Positions 1 to 4,859 of a DNA stretch of 5,858 nucleotides are shown one piece after another. The DNA is from 20CM-2-65-7 sp035943355. GTDB lineage: Bacteria; Gemmatimonadota; Gemmatimonadetes; Gemmatimonadales; GWC2-71-9. The stretch spans positions 1 to 5,858 of the forward strand of contig DASZCG010000045.1 of the NCBI GenBank assembly GCA_035943355.1, in the 5' to 3' direction. The notes beneath the pieces were generated by a model. It was not told the origin of the DNA. It worked only from the letters and a program-made list of their open reading frames with translations, and searched no databases. The translations under genes were made by a program, and so were the position numbers. The number at the start of each line of letters is the position of its first letter. The first letter of the stretch is position 1.

Positions 1-500
1 GCGCCGCGGATGGCGTGCAGCGCGGCGAGGAACGTGGCCTCGGGCCCTTTCTGGTTCACGGCGCCGCGGCCGATGACGACCTTGCCCAGGCCCGGCTTGT
101 CCACCAGCGCGGCGTCCCAGGGCGGCGACGACCATTCGGACGGATCAACCTGCTTCACGTCATACATGAAGTAGAGGCCCAGCGTCTTCGGAGCGCCCGC
201 GTCGAGCGTCGCGAAGATGCCGGACTGGCCGTCGCTGGGCAGCTTCGTCACCTGCTGGAAACCCGCCTCGCGCAACATTCGCATCGTCAGCTCGCAGCCG
301 TCATTCATGCCGCGGTTCTCGGCTGCGATGGACGGCTGGCGGATCCATTCCTGCAACCGTTGCACCGTTTCATCGTGGCGTTTGGTGATCTCGCTGAAAA
401 TCGCGCTGAGATCAGATTGCTGAGATCCTACGTAGGAAGGCAGAGCGAGGGCGGCGGTGGCTGCCGTTGCATTCTGAATGAAGGACCGACGGTCGATCAC
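1..500 (-). CDS. M20-family metallopeptidase-like hydrolase, Tat-exported, N-terminal part (runs off left edge)
   Basis: Read from a GTG at 500 down to base 1, this gives 166 residues with no stop. The start is chosen because GAGG sits a few bases upstream and the protein then opens with a twin-arginine signal: D-R-R-S-F-I-Q at residues 3-9, then an Ala/Thr/Leu hydrophobic stretch to about residue 20. This predicts folded export by Tat. Residues 106-152 fit the M20/M25/M40 peptidase core: an LYFMYDV strand, the W-SSPPWDA segment, and GRGAVNQKG, which corresponds to the family's GRG-x-x-D-x-KG. Two positions are odd: the expected zinc-ligand His of GHxD is Met112, although Asp114 is kept, and the expected bridging Asp is Asn149. 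It may therefore be a divergent subfamily with altered metal binding. The catalytic Glu and dimerisation domain lie outside the window. Family assignment is fairly sure; substrate is unknown. Confidence 0.85.
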   Translation of the reverse strand, partial: MIDRRSFIQNATAATAALALPSYVGSQQSDLSAIFSEITKRHDETVQRLQEWIRQPSIAAENRGMNDGCELTMRMLREAGFQQVTKLPSDGQSGIFATLDAGAPKTLGLYFMYDVKQVDPSEWSSPPWDAALVDKPGLGKVVIGRGAVNQKGPEATFLAALHAIRG

Positions 501-526
501 AGTTGCCTCGGGGTTTGGTCGTGCTA

Positions 527-532
527 ATTCTA
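527..532 (-). promoter_or_regulatory. possible -10 element for the M20 gene
   Basis: On the minus strand these bases read TAGAAT, five of six matches to TATAAT, about 26 bases upstream of the GTG start at 500. No good -35 hexamer is visible 16-18 bases further upstream. Only 50 bp separate this start from the divergent ATG at 551, so any promoters here must overlap the neighbouring gene's start region. Confidence 0.3.
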
Positions 533-550
533 CGCTACGGAGGCTCACCT

Positions 551-1225
551 ATGCGACCCGCAGTGATTGCGATGACTTCTCTGGTGATGACAGCAACGCT
601 GTCCGCTCAAGCTCGGCGCTACCCCCTCGACTCAGCGGCGGGTCTCCGGCTCCACAACGTCACCGCGGAGCCGGCGACGCTGGAGGCCAAGCGCGGCGTG
701 CGGATTACGGCCGGGTCGATCGCGGGAGCAGACTCGGAGCAGCTTGCCGTCATCGACGGGCTCGAGTTTTCGAACGGCGTCATCGAGGCGGAGATCGCGG
801 GCGCACCCGCCCCCACTGCCGGTGCGGCGGCGCGTGGCTTTGTGGGCATCGCGTTCCGCGTGCAGCCGGACATGCGGACCTATGACGCATTCTATCTCCG
901 CCCGACGAACGGCCGCGCCGAGGATCAGGAGCGACGCAATCACGCGACGCAGTACATCTCGCATCCCGATTGGACGTGGTCCAGGTTGCGACAGGAGACG
1001 CCAAGCAAATACGAGTCGTATGTGGATGTGGTCCCGAATGCCTGGACGAAGATCAAGGTCGAGGTACGCGGAGACCGGGCGCGGCTCTACGTGGGCGACA
1101 ATCCGCAGCCGGTCCTGATCGTCAATGACGTGAAGTCCGGTGCCACCGCGCGCGGGGGAGTGGCGCTGTGGATCGGGCCGGGGACGATCGGGCACTTCCG
1201 TAATGTTGTGGTGACGGCCCAGTAG
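551..1225 (+). CDS. secreted LamG/DUF1080-like (concanavalin A-fold) protein
   Basis: The gene encodes 224 residues. ATG at 551 is chosen because GGAGG (539-543) lies seven bases upstream and the protein then opens with a classical signal peptide (residues 1 to about 21, ending S-A-Q-A). An in-frame TTG at 503 would add 16 residues in front and spoil the signal. The mature part looks like one beta-sandwich of the 3-keto-disaccharide hydrolase/DUF1080 or LamG type. It has a strand around FSNGVIEAEI (73-82), GFVGIAFRV (96-104), YDAFYLRP (111-118), a Trp-rich WTWSRLR (141-147), then AWTKIKVEVRGDRARLYVG (164-182) and GGVALWIGPGTIGHFRNV at the end. Such domains bind or cleave glycans, but I see no catalytic residues I can name, so a carbohydrate-binding or structural role is equally possible. 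It is divergent from the M20 gene and convergent with the lipoprotein gene. Confidence 0.8.
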   Translation: MRPAVIAMTSLVMTATLSAQARRYPLDSAAGLRLHNVTAEPATLEAKRGVRITAGSIAGADSEQLAVIDGLEFSNGVIEAEIAGAPAPTAGAAARGFVGIAFRVQPDMRTYDAFYLRPTNGRAEDQERRNHATQYISHPDWTWSRLRQETPSKYESYVDVVPNAWTKIKVEVRGDRARLYVGDNPQPVLIVNDVKSGATARGGVALWIGPGTIGHFRNVVVTAQ

Positions 1226-1248
1226 GAGGCTCAGAGGAGGGGACGGGC

Positions 1249-1278
1249 GCCGCCGGCTTCAAGCGCGTGTCAGGCGGC
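1249..1278. terminator. GC-rich inverted repeat between convergent genes, possible terminator
   Basis: GCCGCC (1249-1254) and GGCGGC (1273-1278) form a 6-bp stem with an 18-base loop. It sits between the stop of the plus-strand LamG-like gene (1225) and that of the minus-strand lipoprotein gene (1286). There is no T tract on either strand, so intrinsic termination is only a possibility, and the loop is long. In GC-rich sequence such repeats arise easily by chance. Confidence 0.25.
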
Positions 1279-1285
1279 CGCGGCG

Positions 1286-1765
1286 TTAGTCAACGACCTC
1301 AAACGTGTTCGACCGCAGGAGATTCGGCGGTAACGGCTGAGATAGCCGCGAGTCTTCGTAAAGTTGGTAAACAAAACGATAGGTCCCGTTGTGTCGCAGG
1401 ACGGAGCTGAGCATTGAGACGCGAGCCGGCAGACTGTCGCCGGTAGCGAACGGGACTACCCGCGGCGCAACCGCCACGATCGCATACCAGACGCCGGCAC
1501 TCTGCCACCGCCCGTCCTGCATCCTCTCAAGAGAGACGAAGAAGCTCGGTAGCTCCGTGTAGACGGGCTGGGAGCCGGTGTTGACCATGGTAACATGGAC
1601 ACCTTGGTCAGTCGAAAAACTGTAACGGCGCTGATCGGTCTGGATCCTGACGGTTACGCCGTTCCCAACGGTCGGCTCCGTCGTACCGTGGCAACCGACA
1701 AGTTGAAGAAGCACAACCGAAACGGCGAAGCATCCGAGCGCACGGCTCAAGCTCTTGGGGGGCAT
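1286..1765 (-). CDS. small lipoprotein with Ig-like beta-sandwich domain
   Basis: The gene encodes 159 residues. The start is the ATG at 1765 because GGAGGT (1772-1777, minus strand) lies six bases upstream; a second ATG at 1783 would place that ribosome site inside the gene. Residues 4-25 form a lipoprotein signal: K4 and R8, a hydrophobic core, and the lipobox L-V-G-C with Cys25 as the lipidated residue. The remainder is a single domain of about 125 residues rich in beta strands, with VTVRIQTDQRRYSF, GVHVTMVNTGSQPVY, FFVSLERMQDGRW and a closing TYRFVYQLY strand. This resembles bacterial Ig-like domains that begin with 'yslg...vtvtltN.g..pvy'. It is probably anchored in a membrane facing the periplasm; no enzymatic motif is seen. 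It lies 84 bp downstream of the S41 gene on the same strand and may be co-transcribed with it. Confidence 0.8.
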   Translation of the reverse strand: MPPKSLSRALGCFAVSVVLLQLVGCHGTTEPTVGNGVTVRIQTDQRRYSFSTDQGVHVTMVNTGSQPVYTELPSFFVSLERMQDGRWQSAGVWYAIVAVAPRVVPFATGDSLPARVSMLSSVLRHNGTYRFVYQLYEDSRLSQPLPPNLLRSNTFEVVD

Positions 1766-1823
1766 TGTGTGACCTCCGGCCATAGTAGCGGTGCCGACAC
1801 TCGACGCGGCGTCTCACAAGAAT

Positions 1824-1846
1824 ACCCCATCACCGAGGCTCGGGGT
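1824..1846 (-). terminator. weak hairpin after the S41 gene
   Basis: On the minus strand ACCCC (1846-1842) pairs with GGGGT (1828-1824) around a 13-base loop that itself contains CGAGCCTCGG. ATTCTT follows, only slightly T-rich. It begins a few bases after the S41 stop codon at 1850. It could attenuate transcription into the lipoprotein gene, but the stem is short and the tail poor. Confidence 0.3.
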
Positions 1847-1849
1847 CAC

Positions 1850-2959
1850 TCATGGACGCGGCCGCCTAAGGTACCGGCGCGCAAACTCCACCGCATCAGG
1901 CTCCGTCCGTGGGATCCGGACGCCCGGCGCGAGACCGACATTGTCGATCCGCGGTCCGCGGGTTCGGGTCGTCGGCAAGGACACTCGGCGCCACCCCGGC
2001 AGCCATACCCCATGGATCTCGCCGTAGTCGTGGACCCCGGCCGTATTGGTGACCCCGAGCACCGTCACCTTGGCGCTCTGGCGGGCCTCGAGGAGAAAAT
2101 CTTCACAGCTGCTCGCACAGACCGAGTCAACCAGGACCGCGACCGCTCGCGGCAGCGGATAGACCGTATCGCGTCGCATGACCGAGTCGCTCGCCTTCTC
2201 CACGAACTGATCGACGTGGCTTTCCATACGCGCGAGGACCACGCGCATCTGCTCCTGATCCTTCGGGGAAAGGAAATTCGTGTCGGCGAGCGAACGGTAG
2301 TAGGCGATGTTCCGCGCGGAGGCCCAGACATCGGCACCCTCAGAGTGCACGGGGTTGGTGTAGAGCAGCGGGGTGAGACTATCATAGGATCCTGTGTACC
2401 CGCCGCCGTTGCCCCGAACGTCGACGATCAAGTAGGGCGTGGTACGCAGCCGAGCCGAGTTGGCCCCGAAGAAGCTGTCGATCGCCGGCTTGTATTCTCC
2501 TTCGAAGGTGGGCAACCGCACCAGCACCGTGCTGTCGTCGAGCGCGCGGAGCGATGGACGAGCGGGATCGTCCGCCGGAGGCCCCGTTGGTGCAGCGGCA
2601 GATGCACTGGGGGCCGGCGGTGGAGCCGGTGGACCTGCCTGCCAGGGACCCGCGACATGCCCGTCCCGGAAGAATCGCGCCCAGCGCTTCAGCGCGGGGA
2701 TGCACACCTCGTGTTTGTCCGAGGTCCGCGCGACGGCGCGGACGCTGTCGGTCAAGGCCGCGAGGGCCGCCTGGTGCCCCGTGACCTTGTCGCGATAGCC
2801 AGGGTAGTCGCGCTGAAACACCACTCTGAGGGAATCGAGGGCGGCGACGCAGGACGAATCGACGGTGGTAGGTATGGGAGCGGACGCCGCGTGAGGGCGT
2901 GCCCCGACAGAAGCGCCCGCCGCCGCAACGAGAATCGAAAGGAAATGGGCTTTTGGCAT
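1850..2959 (-). CDS. secreted S41-family (C-terminal processing/retinoid-binding-like) serine peptidase
   Basis: The gene encodes 369 residues. ATG at 2959 is chosen because a signal peptide follows at once (MPKAHFLSIL..., cleavage near residue 27). A TTG 17 codons upstream lies inside a palindrome and would bury the signal. No clear ribosome site is visible. N-terminal region: helical, with FFRDGHVAG (96-104) matching the 'DGH' segment that precedes the S41 core. Residues 106-136 are a Pro/Ala-rich linker. Core: VLVRLPTFEG (145-154), LIVDVRGNGGG (177-187, the typical D-x-RGNGGG), then VLVDSVCASSCEDF (275-288). In the last motif Ser283 or Ser284 is the expected nucleophile, followed by E-D. 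A PGVRIPRTEPDAVEFA tail is typical of the family. No PDZ domain is seen. Cysteines 37, 86, 281 and 285 may form disulfides after export. It lies 57 bp after the VOC gene. Substrate unknown. Confidence 0.85.
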   Translation of the reverse strand: MPKAHFLSILVAAAGASVGARPHAASAPIPTTVDSSCVAALDSLRVVFQRDYPGYRDKVTGHQAALAALTDSVRAVARTSDKHEVCIPALKRWARFFRDGHVAGPWQAGPPAPPPAPSASAAAPTGPPADDPARPSLRALDDSTVLVRLPTFEGEYKPAIDSFFGANSARLRTTPYLIVDVRGNGGGYTGSYDSLTPLLYTNPVHSEGADVWASARNIAYYRSLADTNFLSPKDQEQMRVVLARMESHVDQFVEKASDSVMRRDTVYPLPRAVAVLVDSVCASSCEDFLLEARQSAKVTVLGVTNTAGVHDYGEIHGVWLPGWRRVSLPTTRTRGPRIDNVGLAPGVRIPRTEPDAVEFARRYLRRPRP

Positions 2960-2995
2960 TTTCGGTGGAGGAATGGGATTGAAGGTTCGATGCGC

Positions 2996-3022
2996 GCCTA
3001 CCAGCCTCAAGGCCTGTTAGGC
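2996..3022 (-). repeat. 27-bp imperfect palindrome with attC-like core (GCCTAAC...GGTAGGC)
   Basis: On the minus strand GCCTAACAG (3022-3014) pairs with CTGGTAGGC (3004-2996) with one mismatch around a 9-base centre. GCCTAAC fits the integron R'' core consensus RYYYAAC and contains the VOC stop codon TAA (3019-3017). The other arm is one base away from GTTAGGC, the R' core. Known attC sites are usually about 57-140 bp, so this would be a shrunken or decayed site. It could equally be a simple hairpin between two genes. Confidence 0.4.
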
Positions 3023-3451
3023 GACGCGCCCACTGGTATCTTCGGCAAACACCAGCACCAGACCATTGCAATCTGTGACCACAAGCTCACGCTGCTTGTA
3101 GATCCGGTCCTCGGGACCGTCTAGGATCTGTGCACGACGCCCTGCCAGCTCCTCGGCTAGCGCATCCACCGCCGTGACTTGGATATACGCATCGCAGGCG
3201 CCCTCGGCGCGGCCGGTGCGAACTTCGCCGCCCCGAGCGCGACTAAAGAAAATCTGCACCTCGTCGCGCCGTACGATCCCGAAGACCGGCGCAGGGCGCT
3301 TTTCCAGCGTGACCTGCGCTCCGTCCCAGTACCCGACAATCTCAAAGCCCAAGACGTCCCGATAGTACTCGGCCGTCTGGACGACGTCGGGCACCGTGAA
3401 CTGGGGCGTCGCCGACTGAAAGTGGACCGTCACCCTGGCACTCGTCTTCAC
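3017..3451 (-). CDS. VOC/glyoxalase-bleomycin resistance fold protein
   Basis: The gene encodes 144 residues from a GTG at 3451; no in-frame ATG exists before the domain, and the ribosome site is weak (GGA about ten bases upstream). The sequence covers one full VOC domain as two beta-alpha-beta-beta-beta modules. The first is PQFTVPDVVQTAEYYRDVLGF (about 16-36). The second has DAYIQVTAVDALAEEL (87-102) and ends RELVVTDCNGLVLVFAED (121-138). The form 'PEDR.Y..RELVVTDxNG' is typical of bleomycin-resistance/extradiol-dioxygenase-like members. The usual His/Glu metal ligands are not evident, so a binding protein is as likely as an enzyme. The gene is flanked by inverted attC-like 7-mers, and its TAA stop lies in the downstream one, as in many integron gene cassettes. 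It is divergent from padR. Confidence 0.85.
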   Translation of the reverse strand: MKTSARVTVHFQSATPQFTVPDVVQTAEYYRDVLGFEIVGYWDGAQVTLEKRPAPVFGIVRRDEVQIFFSRARGGEVRTGRAEGACDAYIQVTAVDALAEELAGRRAQILDGPEDRIYKQRELVVTDCNGLVLVFAEDTSGRVA

Positions 3452-3466
3452 GGGTTCATCCAGGTG

Positions 3467-3489
3467 AGCGCCGCCTAACGAATGGCGCT
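3467..3489 (-). other. attC-like core site (GTTAGGC) within a 6-bp inverted repeat, upstream of VOC gene
   Basis: On the minus strand the 7-mer GTTAGGC (3479-3473) fits the integron R' consensus GTTRRRY. It lies 21 bases before the VOC start, where a cassette boundary would fall. It is centred in AGCGCC (3467-3472) and GGCGCT (3484-3489), a perfect 6-bp inverted repeat with an 11-base loop. Further upstream on the minus strand TCTAAGCGCC resembles an L' box. I could not find a matching R''/L'' arm within about 100 bases, so this is at best half of a site. Confidence 0.4.
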
Positions 3490-3601
3490 TAGACTGCGGC
3501 GCCGAGCTGAAATGATCACAAGGGAAAACCTATCACACCGGCGTCTAGGACGGCACCGGGAGCCGTTGAGGACGGGCGCCGACAGCTTCATGCCGTCCCC
3601 A

Positions 3602-3613
3602 CCCCTTTTGGGG
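3602..3613. repeat. short perfect hairpin CCCC-TTTT-GGGG
   Basis: A four-base C tract, four T and four G form a compact hairpin about 30 bases upstream of the PadR palindrome, in the 224-bp space between the divergent VOC and padR genes. A second small stem, ACGGC (3550-3554) with GCCGT (3562-3566), lies further left. Function is unknown. Apart from these, the attC-like half-site and the PadR operator, I see nothing else in this spacer. Confidence 0.3.
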
Positions 3614-3643
3614 GGCTGGCGCACCTACACGTATCCGGTGTAC

Positions 3644-3662
3644 TATATCGATCATCGATATA
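3644..3662. promoter_or_regulatory. palindromic operator, probably PadR self-binding site
   Basis: TATATCGAT (3644-3652), a central C (3653) and ATCGATATA (3654-3662) form a perfect 9+1+9 inverted repeat ending 13 bases before the padR start. It is strongly AT-rich in an otherwise GC-rich region. PadR-family dimers bind such AT-rich dyads and commonly repress their own operon. A weak -10-like TACTAT (3641-3646) overlaps its left edge, so bound PadR would block the promoter. The autoregulation is inference. Confidence 0.75.
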
Positions 3663-3675
3663 TCGCGAGGCGACC

Positions 3676-4050
3676 GTGTCCCGTACTCTTCAGAAGCAGG
3701 CCTCCCCGGAGTCCTTCCTGCCGGTGCCAGCCGCGACGTTCCACATCCTGCTCGCGCTTGCCGACGGCGATCTGCACGGATACGCCATCATGAAAAACGT
3801 GGCGCAGCGGTCCGACGGAGCTGTGCGCCTTGGGCCCGGAACGCTCTATGGGGCGCTGAGGCGACTGCTCCAGGCGAGGCTGGTGGAGGAATCCGGCAAG
3901 AGGGCAGACCCTGAGCGGGGGGACGAGCGGCGCCGCTACTATCGACTGACGCCACTCGGCCTGGCCGTTGCACGCGCGGAGGCACGCCGGCTCGACGCGA
4001 TCGTCCGCGCGGCGCGGCGCAAGAAACTGATCGGCGAGAGGCCCGCATGA
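3676..4050 (+). CDS. PadR-family transcriptional regulator
   Basis: The gene encodes 124 residues from a GTG at 3676, with GAGG at 3667-3670 and a five-base gap. The winged helix-turn-helix of PadR is complete. It has TFHILLALADGDLHGYAIMK (21-40), where the LHGYAI turn is characteristic, then LGPGTLYGALRRLLQARLV (52-70) as the recognition helix region, and the wing ending RRRYYRLTPLG (85-95). A short C-terminal helix (98-118) is the dimer arm of the short PadR type. It is preceded by a palindrome likely to be its operator and overlaps the following membrane protein gene by ATGA (4047-4050), so both are translated together. In Acidobacteria and Gemmatimonadota such pairs of PadR and permease-type proteins are common. 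The effector is not visible. Confidence 0.92.
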   Translation: MSRTLQKQASPESFLPVPAATFHILLALADGDLHGYAIMKNVAQRSDGAVRLGPGTLYGALRRLLQARLVEESGKRADPERGDERRRYYRLTPLGLAVARAEARRLDAIVRAARRKKLIGERPA

Positions 4051-4859
4051 ACGCCGAGCGCATCTACCGTCTGCTGCTGCGCGCGTACCCGCCGGCATTT
4101 CGCGCCGAATATGGACAAGAAATGGTGTTGGTCTTTCGCGATCAGTGCCGGGACGGCGACGTGCGAGCCCTCCGATTCTGGGTGCGCGTCCTCTGGGATG
4201 TCGCGCGTAGCGCACCGGCGCTGCGCGCTGAAGCTACTCGAACAGTCGAGGTCGTTATGAAGCTCGCTGCAATCCTCACCGTGTTGCTCGGCGCATATGG
4301 CATCCTGGGCGCCATGAACGAATGGGGCGCCGCGTCCCAACACGCCGGCACGTACGTGCTTGCGATCGTGCTCGGCGTCGCCGCGAGTCTGCTCCTCCTC
4401 GGCGCCGGTGTCGCGATCCTACTCCAGAACCGCCAGGCGGCGCGGCTCGCGCTCGTCGCGTCGCTCGTATGCTTTGTGGCCGCGCGGCTGGTGTTTCCCT
4501 GGATGTCCATCTTCCTACAATTGATTGGCTTTGTGCTGCCCGTTGGGTTCTTGATCGCGCTGTATTGGCCGCGCAAGTCCTCAACATTGGGAGCAGCCTC
4601 GATCGTTCTGGTGGGGCTTGCGGTCCCGCAACTTTGTCGAGCTCACTTCCACAGCATCCCCGCCACCAACGCCACCGGATCGCGACCCTTGAGTTGCGTC
4701 AACACTCGCCGCACTTCCTGCTTCGTGAGCACGACCGGCAAGCGCATCGAGCGCTTGGCTCGGACCAACCCGGACAGCCAACCCACGGGCATATCTAGAA
4801 CGTCTTTGCAAAGGACGACCCCCCTCTCCATAACTGGAGAGGGGATCAGGGGGAGCTAG
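4047..4859 (+). CDS. PadR-coupled membrane protein with permease-type N-terminal domain and aberrant C-terminus
   Basis: The gene encodes 270 residues. ATG at 4047 overlaps the padR stop, with GAGAGG (4036-4041) upstream. Residues 1-66 are a soluble domain (RIYRLLLRAYPPAFRAEYGQ, VFRDQCR) like that found at the start of acidobacterial-type orphan permeases and small proteins paired with PadR. Four clear membrane segments follow at about 72-90, 103-126, 131-149 and 152-174, and a weaker one at 178-196. No MacB/FtsX permease domain is present. From about residue 197 the sequence turns polar and unlike a natural domain (rich in Thr, Arg, Ser). That stretch is the antisense of an integrase remnant, then a hairpin, so the C-terminal roughly 73 residues look acquired by read-through after loss of the original stop. 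The N-terminal part is sure; whether the tail is made or harmful is unknown. Confidence 0.75.
   Translation: MNAERIYRLLLRAYPPAFRAEYGQEMVLVFRDQCRDGDVRALRFWVRVLWDVARSAPALRAEATRTVEVVMKLAAILTVLLGAYGILGAMNEWGAASQHAGTYVLAIVLGVAASLLLLGAGVAILLQNRQAARLALVASLVCFVAARLVFPWMSIFLQLIGFVLPVGFLIALYWPRKSSTLGAASIVLVGLAVPQLCRAHFHSIPATNATGSRPLSCVNTRRTSCFVSTTGKRIERLARTNPDSQPTGISRTSLQRTTPLSITGEGIRGS
4643..4819 (-). pseudogene. tyrosine recombinase / integron integrase-like remnant
   Basis: About 58 codons on the minus strand read as the middle of an IntI/XerC-type integrase. The segment CKDVLDMPVGWLSG matches the end of the core-binding domain ('LY.dVL..pl.WL'). VRAKRSMRLPVVLTKQEV matches the highly typical link 'rakrp.rLPVVLT.eEV', and VRRVLTQLKG plus VALVAGMLWK match the helix before box I ('l.a.LLYG'). 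A TGA follows at 4645-4643, exactly where the catalytic Arg region (GxRxxE) should come. Upstream, the match fades at a hairpin (4821-4844). No catalytic residue is retained, against about 320 residues for a full integrase, so this is a fragment. It lies antisense inside the 3' end of the membrane protein gene. Recognition is from remembered family motifs; distinguishing IntI from a general Xer/phage integrase needs a profile search. Confidence 0.75.
4821..4844. repeat. perfect 10-bp-stem hairpin, possible terminator or dispersed repeat
   Basis: CCCCTCTCCA (4821-4830) and TGGAGAGGGG (4835-4844) are exact inverted copies around TAAC. On the plus strand ATCAGGGGGAGC follows, and on the other side four further bases (4817-4820) are ACCC. 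It lies just past the stop of the minus-strand exported protein gene (4856), so it could end that transcript, though no T run follows. Its edge coincides with the end of the integrase remnant. The G/C-tract composition recalls REP-like dispersed repeats; other copies would have to be found elsewhere in the genome. Confidence 0.6.

Noticed and set aside
15..527. A 170-codon plus-strand frame over the left edge
   Set aside because: The minus strand encodes a recognisable M20 domain with a Tat signal; the plus-strand product is low-complexity and Arg-rich.
1280..1291. GTTAGTC at the lipoprotein stop as a further attC core site
   Set aside because: GTTAGTC breaks the GTTRRRY consensus at one position, and no paired core follows. 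The inverted repeat here is explained as well by chance in GC-rich sequence.
1595..3124. A 509-codon open frame on the plus strand antisense to the lipoprotein, S41 and VOC genes
   Set aside because: Its translation is Arg/Gly/Pro-rich with no domain or signal, and it crosses three genes with clear domains on the other strand. It is a product of GC-rich codon use.
4539..4546. GTTGGGT and similar GTTRRRY matches inside coding regions (also near 5596 and 5703)
   Set aside because: The degenerate 7-mer is expected several times by chance in a window this size, and these lie within conserved coding sequence with no palindrome.
4142..4576. Minus-strand open frames opposite padR and the membrane protein
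   Set aside because: They are shadows of the plus-strand genes, with no motifs and compositions biased to Arg, Ala and Ser.
4581..4811. Continuation of the integrase in another frame beyond the stop at 4643
   Set aside because: The residues after the stop in all minus frames (for example SSTKLRDR) do not resemble the box I region, so a simple frameshift does not restore the gene.
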